Positions 27,620-37,840 are shown, counted from the stretch's first letter. The stretch: DNA of 64,000 nucleotides from Acinetobacter kookii (GCF_900096895.1 NZ_FMYO01000002.1:186001-250000), one strand, 5' to 3'. The notes: a model not told the origin generated them from the letters alone. Translations and numbers: made by a program.

Positions 27620-30600
27620 TTATTCTTTAATGGCCTGTTGATGCATAAACACCGGTTGATAGAGCTGATAGGAAAATTGTGCGCAGGCATCTTCCAGCAA
27701 GGCGGTGGCATCCTGTTCCTGTAAAATAAACTGCCAGTCGCGGTGCATTTGGGTGGCTTCGTTATCCGTCACCGAAAAACCGCTAAACTTGCCATCTTCA
27801 TGCCAGTCTTTATAGATCACATCCATATCGTCAATGCACATCTGGTTGTGTTCATTCGGCTGCCAGTCATGTTCTTTATCTTTTTCAGCAATTTTCAGCA
27901 GCAAGGCGGCTGGCAACACCAACGGCTGGCTTTGCCCATATTTCCAGGCGGCCAGCCAGTGATTCAGCCATTCACGGGCTTTATTCGAGGTCACGCCATG
28001 ACATAAAATGGTCCGGTCACTGAACACCACAATCCGCGCCAGTTTTTCACCGCCATTCCCTAAATTCAGATAGGCCAGCCAGAGCAGATATTCCAGCCAG
28101 ACTTTGGCACGACGCTTGGCACGCGCGCTTGAAGCATCCAGGCTGACCCATTTTTCTGCACTGTTTTTCGGTAAATGAATGTTCATATACACATGATCAT
28201 TCACCTTCCACACTTGCTGTGTGGTCGGGGTCACTTCAGGGGCATATTTCAGCAAGCGGTCTTTTAAACGCTGCTGTTCAACCACACTCATTTGCCAGCT
28301 GCTTTGTTGCAGTTTGCCTATCGGCAGCTGATCCATCAGCAATTCAGGCTGTGCCGTACCCTGCTGTTTTTGCAGGAACTGGCGCACGGTATAACGCCCC
28401 AAACCATCCAGCAACAAGGGTTCCTGTACGGCAGGCAGATCTTCAGGATGCAGATTTTCCACGCCCAAGGTTTTTAAATATAAACGTGCCGGGAAAGTGA
28501 CGTCCTGAATCCACTGATGACTGTCCAGCACCAAGACATCCTGCTGCAGATGCTGATAAGGCGTATTCACCCATGACGAACGCTGTCCGCTGGCATGCCG
28601 AATCTGTCCCGCCACACAGAACCATTGGTCCTGATAACGCACCGGTCGGGCCGATTCAAATCCCACCGGATCAAAAGGCAATAAAGGGTGCACATGATAC
28701 AGTGAGCGCAGTTGCTCTGGCACTTCCACGCCATTGATCTCTACAGTGGCATCAGTTTGGTTGTCCGCTTGTTTGCTCTGAACGATAAAAGCCAGATGCT
28801 GCACCAGTTCCTGCACCACGGTGGAGGGATCACGCACTTCTCCATCGTTAATGTCAAAGCCGTTATAAAACAGCCACAGGTTGTCCTGAGCCAGCAGCAG
28901 ATGGTCTAAAAATGCGCCCTGATCATCTTCCAGACGGGAACGGTCGCCGAGCTGGGGCTTCAGCAAATCCATCAAATCGAAAGGCAAATGCTGGCTACGA
29001 TTGGGAAACTTGCCGCTGTCCAGTCCAAGCATCACAATCAATTTATATGGTACAGGACGAATCTGTCCGATCTGGCTAAAGGTAATCTGCCCGGTCGGTT
29101 CGGCATGGTCCAGCCGCATTTCTAAAGTGTTGTTAATTTCTGCCAGCAAATAAGGCAGAGGCAAACTTAAACTGCGCAAGGCATGATGATCGTGCTCATC
29201 ATAGAAACTGGCCAGGGTCAGCATTCGCTCCTGTTTTTTGATGATTTTATACACGCTCGATAAAGACTCGACACCGCTTTCTTCAAATTCGGCAATATCC
29301 TGCATCAGGCGCTTGAGCCATTGCTCCACTGCTACATTCTGGCCTTGCTCATGCGCAATCATCCAGTCCCGGCGTGCATCAAAATCCTGATAAATCTGGA
29401 TCAGCTTGCCAATCAGCTCAAAATCGCTGGGCAGAACCTGGGCAAAACTCAGCGTGCCCTGAAACAGGCGATGCTCAGGAATGGCAATTCCCAAGGCCAG
29501 GCGATCCAGCGCAAATTTAAAACTGAAACGATAATCTTCATCGCCTTCGCACAGGCTACGCTTTAAATGCTGCGCATCCAGTCCGCGTTTAAAGCCGGCA
29601 GCAATCAGCAACTCCGTGATGCGTTCAATGGCATTGACCTCTAAGCCATAGCACTGCTGGGTCGCATTCAGGCTCAGCCAGTCGGCAAAATCTTCAATGC
29701 TGAAACGCCCCTGAACCAGTTCAATCCGGCCCAGTACCGCTCGCCAGGCATTCAACGCATCCAGCTGGGCCACGCCGGCAATTTGAATCGGCAGATACAC
29801 ACTGTCTCTGGACAGTTGATGACTACTGCCCGCTTTTTGCTGAATCAAGTCGCGTTCACTCGGCGGCGGGGCAAATACGCTGCGGATCAGCGGTTCCAGC
29901 TCGCTTAGACTTGGACTGAGGACCAGAATATCACTTGGTCGACGCGGTGCATCTTTCGTGCCCTGTGCCAGCCAGTGAATCAGCTGTTCTTTTAAAACTT
30001 CCAGTTGGCGTAAGCTGGAATGACAGACATGAATCTGAATCGAATCATCCTGTTCATCCAGTACATATTGATGCTGCTCTGGTTCTACCAGATATAGAAT
30101 ATCGGACTGGATTTTACCAAGTAAATTCGCTTTATATTCATCAATAAAGGCATCTGCCCAGACCCCATCTTCCCCCGACGACAAGTTTGATAACAGGGAG
30201 AAGTGGTCACGCGCCTGCTTGCCAAAACGGGTCAACAAAGGATGACGCGACTCGCGCTGTTCTGCATTGAAATTTAAAGTAAATTCCTGGAAAAACTGTT
30301 CAATATCGGCATCACTGGCCTTAGGATTTTTGGCAATAAAGCGCTCTTTTACCCGCAGGTCATAGCGTGCTTTCCAGTTCGGATCGACACTGTCGGCCCA
30401 ATATTCCTGTGACGGGTTATAGTGCAAAATATAGATATCAAGATACTGTCCCAGACGGCGTAAAAACGCCAGCTGCATGGGAGGCAAATCCAGCAAGGTA
30501 AAAATCACCAGCTGTTGCGGCAATCTTTTTAATGCCGCCTTGCGTGTCTCGGAATTATCCAGAACCTCCCAGAACATGGCATCAATACTTTGCATCTGTT

Positions 30601-31312
30601 CAAAGTCATGATGAAACACTTCCTGCCACAACCAGCGCTGCCAGGCTTCCAGTTCACGAGCCTGATTCAGGGTAAATTCAGAAATGTCGCTATTGGTTTT
30701 AAAGAACATGTCCTCAATTGGAAGTTCCTTATTTTGTCCCCAAGCCTGTAACCAGTTAGTTGGACAGCTGCACATCTGCGCGGGACAGTTTTTCTGGCAA
30801 TGTCCGCGATATTCCATGTAATGGCTAAACAGGCGCGAAACCTGCTCTGCCACCCAATACAGCATGCCCTGCTTTTTCAGCTGTTTTTCGATGCCCTGTT
30901 CCAGGCGGTCAGCGCTGTCATAAATGCGCTGGACGATGGAATGCAAAGGATGATCGAGTTGTAAAGGATTCTGTTCACTCTGGATAAAGGCTTTCAGCGC
31001 CTGAAACACGCGCCACTTGATAATAATTCGCGGAATATTGGCTTTACGTACCTGTTCTTTTTGATCGACCAGTACCCATTGATAGGCGGACCACTGGAAA
31101 CCGCGAATCCGGTGATGAAACTGGGTATTGGCACTGATGCCTTTTTGTTCGGCCAGTTTCTGGGTCAGCCAGGCTTCAACCGCATGCGAAGGCACAATAA
31201 AATGTTGGGTTTGCAGCACCTGAAAAGGCGTGGTGGCAGGCTTATTCACGGTCGTCAGCATGGCGTGCACCAGCACATCAATACGCTGACTTTGAATCAC
31301 ATGAATGGCCAT
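27620..31312 (-). CDS. recC: Exodeoxyribonuclease V gamma subunit RecC
   Basis: RecC is the scaffold subunit of RecBCD that splits the duplex and reads Chi in the 3' strand. The 1230-residue protein opens IHVIQSQRIDVLVHAML as RecC does. It has helicase-like domains without a working Walker A, the family block GQIRPVPYKLIVMLGLD, and a C-terminal inactive nuclease-like fold. Its length is slightly above E. coli RecC. It is the first gene of the recC-recB-recD operon, with a 180-bp divergent gap to the next gene where its promoter should lie. A Chi sequence cannot be deduced here. Confidence 0.95.
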   Translation of the reverse strand: MAIHVIQSQRIDVLVHAMLTTVNKPATTPFQVLQTQHFIVPSHAVEAWLTQKLAEQKGISANTQFHHRIRGFQWSAYQWVLVDQKEQVRKANIPRIIIKWRVFQALKAFIQSEQNPLQLDHPLHSIVQRIYDSADRLEQGIEKQLKKQGMLYWVAEQVSRLFSHYMEYRGHCQKNCPAQMCSCPTNWLQAWGQNKELPIEDMFFKTNSDISEFTLNQARELEAWQRWLWQEVFHHDFEQMQSIDAMFWEVLDNSETRKAALKRLPQQLVIFTLLDLPPMQLAFLRRLGQYLDIYILHYNPSQEYWADSVDPNWKARYDLRVKERFIAKNPKASDADIEQFFQEFTLNFNAEQRESRHPLLTRFGKQARDHFSLLSNLSSGEDGVWADAFIDEYKANLLGKIQSDILYLVEPEQHQYVLDEQDDSIQIHVCHSSLRQLEVLKEQLIHWLAQGTKDAPRRPSDILVLSPSLSELEPLIRSVFAPPPSERDLIQQKAGSSHQLSRDSVYLPIQIAGVAQLDALNAWRAVLGRIELVQGRFSIEDFADWLSLNATQQCYGLEVNAIERITELLIAAGFKRGLDAQHLKRSLCEGDEDYRFSFKFALDRLALGIAIPEHRLFQGTLSFAQVLPSDFELIGKLIQIYQDFDARRDWMIAHEQGQNVAVEQWLKRLMQDIAEFEESGVESLSSVYKIIKKQERMLTLASFYDEHDHHALRSLSLPLPYLLAEINNTLEMRLDHAEPTGQITFSQIGQIRPVPYKLIVMLGLDSGKFPNRSQHLPFDLMDLLKPQLGDRSRLEDDQGAFLDHLLLAQDNLWLFYNGFDINDGEVRDPSTVVQELVQHLAFIVQSKQADNQTDATVEINGVEVPEQLRSLYHVHPLLPFDPVGFESARPVRYQDQWFCVAGQIRHASGQRSSWVNTPYQHLQQDVLVLDSHQWIQDVTFPARLYLKTLGVENLHPEDLPAVQEPLLLDGLGRYTVRQFLQKQQGTAQPELLMDQLPIGKLQQSSWQMSVVEQQRLKDRLLKYAPEVTPTTQQVWKVNDHVYMNIHLPKNSAEKWVSLDASSARAKRRAKVWLEYLLWLAYLNLGNGGEKLARIVVFSDRTILCHGVTSNKAREWLNHWLAAWKYGQSQPLVLPAALLLKIAEKDKEHDWQPNEHNQMCIDDMDVIYKDWHEDGKFSGFSVTDNEATQMHRDWQFILQEQDATALLEDACAQFSYQLYQPVFMHQQAIKE

Positions 31313-31492
31313 TATTGAATTACCCCAATATTTTTTAAAAATGAAACGCCTACAAAAGCATAAAGATTATTTACTATACAATGGCATCTGTCTATGTCAC
31401 TTTTAGGTGGATGCTGAATTTAAAAATGCTTTGAAATTCACACCTTAATGATGGTTGAATAGAACAAATAACACGAAATTTAAGGTATTTAC

Positions 31493-32002
31493 ATGATGAA
31501 AACAGACAAAACTCCAGACACAATCGACCCTAATTTAAACTTGGAAAGCATTCGGGCAGAATGCCTAGAACTTGTCAAAAAACGTGCTTACTGCTCTGCA
31601 GGAGCAGCCGTCATTCCGGTTCCATTTCTGGATGTGGTCATCGATGTCGGAATTTTGTCACAACTCATTCCGGAAGTGAATGCACGTTTTGGTTTGGCTC
31701 CGGAACAAATCAGTGTCTATGATCCCAAAACCAAACAAGTGCACTGGCAGGAACTGCGTAAACGTGGGGTAGAATTTTCCGGCCTGGTGGTGGCCCGTAC
31801 CGCAGTGAAAAAATCCCTCAACAATGTGGTAGCCAAGGTCATCACCAAACAGGTGACCAAATTTATTCCTCTGGGCGGTCAGATTGTGGCTGCAAGTTTA
31901 GGCTATATTGTGATGAAAAAAGTCGCAGGCGCTCACGTAGAAGACTGTTACAAAATTGCCAAAGGCATTCAACAAAAACAGCAAGCCCAGATGGCGAGTT
32001 AA
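31493..32002 (+). CDS. Uncharacterised protein, faintly DUF697-like
   Basis: I do not recognise this 169-residue protein with confidence. Residues 37-65 (AGAAVIPVPFLDVVIDVGIL) and 120-145 (KFIPLGGQIVAASLGYIVMK) are hydrophobic and Gly/Pro-rich. They resemble the paired membrane-associating helices of the DUF697/YcjF type, usually found beside GTPases. The N-terminus is acidic and polar with no signal peptide. AAGG lies 10 bases before the ATG; a second in-frame ATG follows at once. It is transcribed away from recC and ends at a strong hairpin, so it appears monocistronic. Confidence 0.65.
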   Translation: MMKTDKTPDTIDPNLNLESIRAECLELVKKRAYCSAGAAVIPVPFLDVVIDVGILSQLIPEVNARFGLAPEQISVYDPKTKQVHWQELRKRGVEFSGLVVARTAVKKSLNNVVAKVITKQVTKFIPLGGQIVAASLGYIVMKKVAGAHVEDCYKIAKGIQQKQQAQMAS

Positions 32003-32035
32003 TCCCCCTCTCGATTTCATAAAAAATTCATCCTG

Positions 32036-32068
32036 CAGCTGAGAGCCTAATTGGCTCTCAGCTGTTTT
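32036..32068 (+). terminator. Terminator of the unknown gene, overlapping the pap 3' end
   Basis: CAGCTGAGAGCC, loop TAATT, then GGCTCTCAGCTG is a perfect 12-bp stem followed by TTTT. Its right arm forms the last codons and stop of the convergent phosphotransferase gene. Confidence 0.8.
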
Positions 32069-33465
32069 AAAATGGCTCTTAATATTTCTAAGCGTGCGGT
32101 ATTTTTGTCATCGTTGGCAATAATATGCCACGGTGCATAATCGGTGCTGGTACGTTCAAACATGTCGGCGGCTGCATCCAAATAAGCATCCCATTTTTCC
32201 CGATTGCGCCAATCCTCCGGAGTGATTTTAAAGCGCTTGTTTGGCGTCTCTTCACGGGCTTTAAAACGGGTGGCCTGTTCGTCCTTGCTAATCGCCAGCC
32301 AGAATTTGATCACCACGGTTTGACTATTGACCAGATCCTTTTCAAAACGGTTAATTTCCTCATAAGCCCGCTGCCACGCATGCTCGCTGATCAGCCCTTC
32401 TACTCGCTCTACCAGCACCCGCCCATACCAGGAACGGTCAAAAATCCGGATGTCTTCATTGGTCTGCAACTTGGTCCAGAAACGCCATAAATACGGATGG
32501 CGCTTCTCATACCGTTCTGGGGCTGCAATACTGTGAATATCATATTCACGCGGATCCAGGTTTTTCACCAGCCGTTTAATGGCTCCACCCTTTCCTGCCG
32601 CATCCATGCCTTCAAATACAATAATGGCTTTGCGGTCATCAAAACGTAGCGCCTCGGCTACTTTTACCGACAGTTCTTTCAGTTCTTTTTTATAGTCTTC
32701 CTTGGTCGTGGGCTGATTTTCAGGATGCAAAAGCAGCTCTGGAACAGCCGCCGGTTTCCATTTGCTTTTCACTTCGCTCACATGCTCTGGACAGTTTTTC
32801 ATCGCCGCCAAAATGATCTGTGCAAATTGTTGATTACGGGCTTTTTCATCCTCACAATCAATGATGTTCCAATCCTTGATAAAACGCTGGCTGAGCTTTT
32901 GCAAACTGTCGTACTGCTTTTTATTACGCCAGTCCAGACCATGTAATTTATGCCAGCGCACTTCATGGGGATCCAGGTTATCCATTCGCTTCTGCAAGGA
33001 CTTCCAGGACAGGTCAAACCAGACTTTTACCACATCGACATGATTATTTTTTAAGTCCTGCTCAAAGGCCTGCATATCGGCAATATAAGCATCAAACTGC
33101 GATTCATCCAGAGGCTTGGACACATGCAAAGCCGTGGCCAGCAAATCGCTATACCAGTTGCCAAATAACACCATGAGCTGGCCTTCGGCAGGAATAGAAT
33201 TTGCATACGGCTGCCAGTAGGTCTGTTGATTGTTGAACATGTTGGCTGCATCGGCCTTGACCAGCAAATAACGCGGATCGACCCATTCACGCAGCTGCTT
33301 CACTGCCTCGCCCTTTCCAGCCAGCTCGATGCCATTGACCAGCACCAGCACACTTTTGGCATTATTCTGACCCCGAGTATTTCTTAGCAGGTATTGGGCT
33401 TCAATCAGATTCAGGGAAAGCTCATCTTCATCCAGCAGCGGATTTGTTGTTTTTTTCAGTGTCAT
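32047..33465 (-). CDS. pap: Polyphosphate:AMP phosphotransferase (tandem PPK2, class II)
   Basis: This enzyme makes ADP from AMP and polyphosphate. The protein has two PPK2 domains, as in the Acinetobacter johnsonii enzyme. The C-terminal one (about 245-470) has the working set: FEGMDAAGKGGAIKRL, DRSWYGRVLVERVEG and lid residues. The N-terminal one (about 20-235) keeps a P-loop-like NGIELAGKGEA, but DRSWYGR is replaced by FGNWYSD, so it is probably inactive. I start at the ATG at 33465 (472 residues), with GGGGAACAG just before it. The frame opens 22 codons earlier without support. Confidence 0.93.
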   Translation of the reverse strand: MTLKKTTNPLLDEDELSLNLIEAQYLLRNTRGQNNAKSVLVLVNGIELAGKGEAVKQLREWVDPRYLLVKADAANMFNNQQTYWQPYANSIPAEGQLMVLFGNWYSDLLATALHVSKPLDESQFDAYIADMQAFEQDLKNNHVDVVKVWFDLSWKSLQKRMDNLDPHEVRWHKLHGLDWRNKKQYDSLQKLSQRFIKDWNIIDCEDEKARNQQFAQIILAAMKNCPEHVSEVKSKWKPAAVPELLLHPENQPTTKEDYKKELKELSVKVAEALRFDDRKAIIVFEGMDAAGKGGAIKRLVKNLDPREYDIHSIAAPERYEKRHPYLWRFWTKLQTNEDIRIFDRSWYGRVLVERVEGLISEHAWQRAYEEINRFEKDLVNSQTVVIKFWLAISKDEQATRFKAREETPNKRFKITPEDWRNREKWDAYLDAAADMFERTSTDYAPWHIIANDDKNTARLEILRAILKQLRAN

Positions 33466-33670
33466 CTGTTCCCCGTCCTTTATTCTAAATCTCAGTCTAT
33501 TCAACCATAATCCAAGGCTGAATTTGAACACATAGTGTTTATGTTGCTCATAATTGCTGCATTTTCTAGCAAACTGACTTAATTTAAATCATTTTTCTGG
33601 CTGTTTGTCATAGCGACTTTGTCCGTCTCGCTCTAATATTTAGCCATCTAAAAAATAATAGAGACACAGC

Positions 33671-34372
33671 ATGTCTAAACTGGCTGCATTAGATGATCTT
33701 TTAGAGTTGTATTATCAATTGAATTATCATCAAAACCCTGAGATTTTTCGGCGTCTGCAAGATGTACAGGCCTGGCAAAAACAGCGCATGCAGGCCACCC
33801 ATAGCAAACAGTTTGCTGAAAAGCAGAATGTGTTGATGGCGGAGTATTTCCTGAACCGTCTGTATGGCGGTCCGGATTTTGATGCACTGGCTGAGCAGAT
33901 TGCCCGTTTGATGAAATATGCGCACAAGGCTGAAAAGCTGATTCCTGAAAATGCAGTGAAAACAGGCACATCAGGCGTATCTTTGGCCATTTTGGCGGTG
34001 CAGCTGGATGAACAGGTGGCGATGCAGCTCCTTGAAGATTATCATCCGCACGAAACTTTAAACGATGAAATGATGCGTTTGACTTATCTTAAACTTGATC
34101 AGGGGCAATCCCGTTTAAGACAGCTGGATTTACTCGACCAGCTGGGTTTTAGCCTGGATAAGTACATGCGCTCTTTTATGGTTCAGACTGCATTTAAAAT
34201 GTGTAAAGGTGCAGCCAGCAAATATAATTTCGACATTATGTATGAATTTATGCAGGATGGCTTTTTGGCCATGAAACCGTTAAAGTCAGCTGAGAAATTC
34301 GTGAAGGATTTTACCGCGGTTGAACGTCAGATTATCCATAAAGTTCATGCCGGCGATCCTCACCCGTTTTAG
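33671..34372 (+). CDS. FFLEELY-motif-type conserved protein
   Basis: This 233-residue soluble, mostly helical protein has the pattern of a conserved gammaproteobacterial family named after a FFLEELY-like motif, here AEYFLNRLYGGPDFDALAEQIARLMKYA. Other recognisable parts are MVQTAFKMCKGAASKYNFDIMYEFMQDGFLAMK near the C-terminus. No catalytic motif or membrane segment is visible, and function is unknown. It begins 205 bp from the divergent pap gene, with an AGAGACACAGC ribosome region before the ATG, and precedes ubiE by 171 bp. Confidence 0.75.
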   Translation: MSKLAALDDLLELYYQLNYHQNPEIFRRLQDVQAWQKQRMQATHSKQFAEKQNVLMAEYFLNRLYGGPDFDALAEQIARLMKYAHKAEKLIPENAVKTGTSGVSLAILAVQLDEQVAMQLLEDYHPHETLNDEMMRLTYLKLDQGQSRLRQLDLLDQLGFSLDKYMRSFMVQTAFKMCKGAASKYNFDIMYEFMQDGFLAMKPLKSAEKFVKDFTAVERQIIHKVHAGDPHPF

Positions 34373-34543
34373 TCAATTATGTTGTGATGGAAATAACAAA
34401 TTGAGCAGTGAATAAAAAATACAGAGCAGATTTCTGTATATTATTCATAACAATTGCATGCTGATTGCTGTACAACGTCCTAGAATCTGTCATCATGCAA
34501 GCACTGCAACATTAACCCTATTTTTATGTTAGGAGTGACTCTA

Positions 34544-35488
34544 ATGTCTAACGAAAAGCAAACGCCTACCTCTGCCTCTGAGCTGGCACAAAATACAGAC
34601 AAAGTGAGTCCTTTCTTAACTGAGCCTCTTCCGCAAGGCACTGCCCAAGGTCAGCAACAATCTTTACAACAACAGTTGACCGATACGCCAGTGACCGGTT
34701 CAGTACCCAAATACAATCTGCCGCGTGGCGCCAATACCGGGAATGTCGGTCCGACCACCCACTTCGGTTACCAGACTGTCAGCAGTGAAGATAAAGCCCA
34801 GAAAGTCGCTGAAGTATTCCACTCGGTTGCCAGCAAATACGACATCATGAATGACCTGATGTCCTTCGGTATTCACCGTTTATGGAAACGCTTTGCCATT
34901 AATATGTCAGGCGTACGCCGTGGTCAGCACGTACTCGATATTGCCGGCGGTACTGGTGACCTGGCCAAAGTCTTTAGCCGTGAAGTCGGACCGACCGGCC
35001 ATGTGGTTCTTTCAGACATCAATGAATCGATGCTGAATGTCGGCCGTGACCGCTTAATTGATGCCGGCTGTACCAATGTGGACTTCGTTTTGGCCAATGC
35101 TGAAACACTGGAGCCATTTGCAGACAACAGTTTTGACCTGGTGACGATCAGTTTCGGTTTACGTAACGTGACCGATAAAGATGCTGCGCTGGCTGCCATG
35201 TATCGTGTACTTAAGCCAGGTGGCCGTTTATTGGTGCTTGAATTCTCTAAACCTGTATTCGAGCCATTTTCTAAACTGTATGACCTGTATTCGTTCACAG
35301 CTTTACCGATCATGGGTAAAATTATTGCCAACGATTCTGAAAGTTACAAATACTTGGCCGAATCCATCCGTATGCATCCTGACCAGCGTACGCTTAAAGG
35401 AATGATGGAAAATGCCGGCTTCCAGAACTGTGATTACCACAACCTGACGGGTGGTATCGTTGCCGTTCACCGTGGTTTTAAACTTTAA
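34544..35488 (+). CDS. ubiE: Ubiquinone/menaquinone C-methyltransferase UbiE
   Basis: UbiE is a SAM-dependent enzyme that C-methylates 2-polyprenyl-6-methoxy-1,4-benzoquinol (and demethylmenaquinone where present). From TTHFGYQTV (residue 71) onward it matches E. coli UbiE closely: [19 protein letters not shown], the SAM site [11 protein letters not shown], and [11 protein letters not shown]. The first 62 residues are an extra polar, Gln/Pro-rich segment. The start at 34544 is set by AGGAG eight bases upstream. It leads the ubiE-ubiJ-ubiB cluster, with gaps of 11 and 12 bp. Confidence 0.95.
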   Translation: MSNEKQTPTSASELAQNTDKVSPFLTEPLPQGTAQGQQQSLQQQLTDTPVTGSVPKYNLPRGANTGNVGPTTHFGYQTVSSEDKAQKVAEVFHSVASKYDIMNDLMSFGIHRLWKRFAINMSGVRRGQHVLDIAGGTGDLAKVFSREVGPTGHVVLSDINESMLNVGRDRLIDAGCTNVDFVLANAETLEPFADNSFDLVTISFGLRNVTDKDAALAAMYRVLKPGGRLLVLEFSKPVFEPFSKLYDLYSFTALPIMGKIIANDSESYKYLAESIRMHPDQRTLKGMMENAGFQNCDYHNLTGGIVAVHRGFKL

Positions 35489-35499
35489 GGTTCCCATTC

Positions 35500-36186
35500 A
35501 TGTGGTCAATTCTGGCACTGGGTGCCGTTGAACGTGTGATTCACCATTTGATTGATCTGGATGTGATTACCCGTATCCAGTTAAATGCATTGGCTGGCAA
35601 AATGCTGCGTGTGGTGATTGCCTCACCGCAGCTTTCTGTAGATGTATTCTTTGATGATGGCAAGGTTCGCCTAGAGCCAACAGCCACTGGACATACTGAA
35701 GCTGCTTCGATTTTTGAACAGCGGCCTTATGAAGCCAACAGCTCACAGATTTCTGAAGCCACTGCGACTTTACAAGTCGGCAATGTCGTTGAACTGCTGA
35801 AACTGCTGGTTTCAGATGAAATCGGCAATATTCCGCTGCAAGGGGACTACAAGTTATTACAGGAAATCCAACGTATCATGCAACAGGCTGAACCGGATTT
35901 GGCTTCGCATTTAAGTCCGTGGGTTGGCCCTGCCCTTGCCCATGAACTGGGCAAAATCCAGCTGGCACCGAAACATTTAAAACGTTCTTTAGAAAGTTAT
36001 TTATTCTTTGCTGAAGATGCGTTAAAAGAAGATACAGGCTTATTTGCTGCACGTTGGCAAATGGATGATCTGCAACAAGATACCCGAATTTTCAATCAAA
36101 ATTTAGACCGTGCTGAAGCCAAAATTCAACAGCTTCAGGCACAGATTGATGCTTTAGATACACCTCCTGCTTCACCTCAAGATTAG
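35500..36186 (+). CDS. ubiJ: Ubiquinone biosynthesis accessory factor UbiJ
   Basis: UbiJ is a lipid-binding SCP2-domain protein that organises the ubiquinone synthesis complex together with UbiK. The 228-residue protein has the N-terminal SCP2-like domain (about 15-110, with LQVGNVVELLKLLV), a middle block IPLQGDYKLLQEIQRIM typical of UbiJ, and a C-terminal coiled coil (AEAKIQQLQAQIDAL). It lies between ubiE and ubiB as in E. coli. Sequence similarity in the family is low, so the call leans on both motif and position. Confidence 0.88.
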   Translation: MWSILALGAVERVIHHLIDLDVITRIQLNALAGKMLRVVIASPQLSVDVFFDDGKVRLEPTATGHTEAASIFEQRPYEANSSQISEATATLQVGNVVELLKLLVSDEIGNIPLQGDYKLLQEIQRIMQQAEPDLASHLSPWVGPALAHELGKIQLAPKHLKRSLESYLFFAEDALKEDTGLFAARWQMDDLQQDTRIFNQNLDRAEAKIQQLQAQIDALDTPPASPQD

Positions 36187-36198
36187 GTAATTAGATTT

Positions 36199-37818
36199 AT
36201 GATTCCGCACGTTTCACGTTTACTCGAACTTTGGCGCATCGCCGCGCACTATAGACTCGACACGTTGTTTCCTGCGGAAGAATTACCGGAAAAAGCCCGT
36301 CATGCTTTAAATTTTATTCGCATGCACCCTGCGGCATGGTCAAGCCGTGAACGTAAAAATCCGCTCAAGCTGAAAGAAGCTCTGGAAGAAATGGGGCCGC
36401 TGGCGATTAAATTGGGACAGCTGCTTTCAACCCGCCGTGACCTGATGCCACCTGAAGTCTTACAGCAGCTGGTCTTATTGCAAGACCGGGTCAAACCCTT
36501 TGACAGCAATGTGGCTAAAACACGAATTCAGCAATCGCTAAAAGCCGATGTCAATACGCTGTTTGCCCGCTTCGATGCCCAACCGCTGGCCGCTGCTTCA
36601 ATTGCGCAGGTGCATACTGCGGCACTGCATGATGGTCGCGAAGTGGTGGTGAAAGTTACGCGTCCCGACATTCGCACGCAAATTCTGCAAGATTTTAAAA
36701 TTCTGGAATGGCTGGGTGCAGCGTTGGAAAAACGCCTGGAAGCCGCACGTGCCCTGCATTTATCGGAGATTATTCAGGACTATCGCCAGATCATTCTGAA
36801 TGAACTGGATTTGACCCTGGAAGCCGACAACACCCGTCGTATGCGCCATTATTTCACCGGCTCAAGCATGATGTATGTGCCTGAAGTCTACATGGACAGC
36901 AAAGATGTGATGGTGGCTGAACGCATCACGGGGGTTCCGATTTCCGATACGGCGACTTTTGACCAGATGGGCATGAATCGTGCGGATCTGGCGGAAAAAG
37001 GCCTGACCATTTTCTTCACCCAGGTGTTCCGTGACAACTTTTTCCATGCCGACATGCATCCGGGTAACGTATTTGTCGAAACCATCAACCCGGCCAATCC
37101 GCGCTTTATTGCGCTGGACTGCGCGATCATGGGTGAGCTCTCCAAGCATGACCAGATGACTGTCGCGCGCATGTTACTTGCGGTCATGAACAGCAACTTT
37201 ATGCAGCTGATTCAGATTGTGCACCAAGCTGGCTGGATTCCACCAGGCACCGACCAGGATGCCCTGGCACGTGAAATGCGTCGTACCGTAGGTCCAATGG
37301 TATCAAAACCCATGAGTGAGCTGGATTTTGCTGGCATTCTGATTCAGGTGATGGATATCGCCCGCCGTTTCCATCTGGAAATTCCTCCGCAGCTGATGTT
37401 ATTGCTGAAAACTCTGGTGCATGTAGAAGGTTTGGGTACCGACCTTTACCCGGATCTTGATATCTGGAAACTGGCGAAACCGATTTTAACTGACTGGATC
37501 AAGGCCAACATGAATCCAGTGAAAAACATGAAGGAAATCGGCCAGCAGATTCCTGACCTTCTGCTGGGTGCACAGGATTTACCAAGTTTGATGATTGACA
37601 GCCTGAATGGTTTAAAAAACCAGTCCGCCTGGCATTCCAAACAATTGCATGAACTGCAAAGCATGCGTCTGCAAATGGAACATCAGCAAAAACGCAGCTG
37701 GATTTTTGGCAGCATTATGGCCATTTTGCTATCGATTGCGATTATTGCACCGTGGTATGTGTCTATTATTCTGATCATGCTGGCGAGCTTGCTGGCCGTC
37801 TGGCGAATTGCGAAATAA
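36199..37818 (+). CDS. ubiB: Ubiquinone biosynthesis ATPase/kinase-like protein UbiB
   Basis: UbiB is a membrane-anchored atypical kinase fold of the ABC1/ADCK family with ATPase activity, needed for ubiquinone production. The 539 residues include the family KxGQ motif (LAIKLGQLLSTRRDLMP, about 72-88), the Ala-rich loop PLAAASIAQVH, the VVKVTRP lysine, HADMHPGN, and LDCAIMG in place of the kinase DFG. Two C-terminal membrane helices (about 492-538) anchor it. It ends the ubiE-ubiJ-ubiB operon just before a terminator. Confidence 0.95.
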   Translation: MIPHVSRLLELWRIAAHYRLDTLFPAEELPEKARHALNFIRMHPAAWSSRERKNPLKLKEALEEMGPLAIKLGQLLSTRRDLMPPEVLQQLVLLQDRVKPFDSNVAKTRIQQSLKADVNTLFARFDAQPLAAASIAQVHTAALHDGREVVVKVTRPDIRTQILQDFKILEWLGAALEKRLEAARALHLSEIIQDYRQIILNELDLTLEADNTRRMRHYFTGSSMMYVPEVYMDSKDVMVAERITGVPISDTATFDQMGMNRADLAEKGLTIFFTQVFRDNFFHADMHPGNVFVETINPANPRFIALDCAIMGELSKHDQMTVARMLLAVMNSNFMQLIQIVHQAGWIPPGTDQDALAREMRRTVGPMVSKPMSELDFAGILIQVMDIARRFHLEIPPQLMLLLKTLVHVEGLGTDLYPDLDIWKLAKPILTDWIKANMNPVKNMKEIGQQIPDLLLGAQDLPSLMIDSLNGLKNQSAWHSKQLHELQSMRLQMEHQQKRSWIFGSIMAILLSIAIIAPWYVSIILIMLASLLAVWRIAK

Positions 37819-37840
37819 GATTCCCTATTCAAAAATAATA

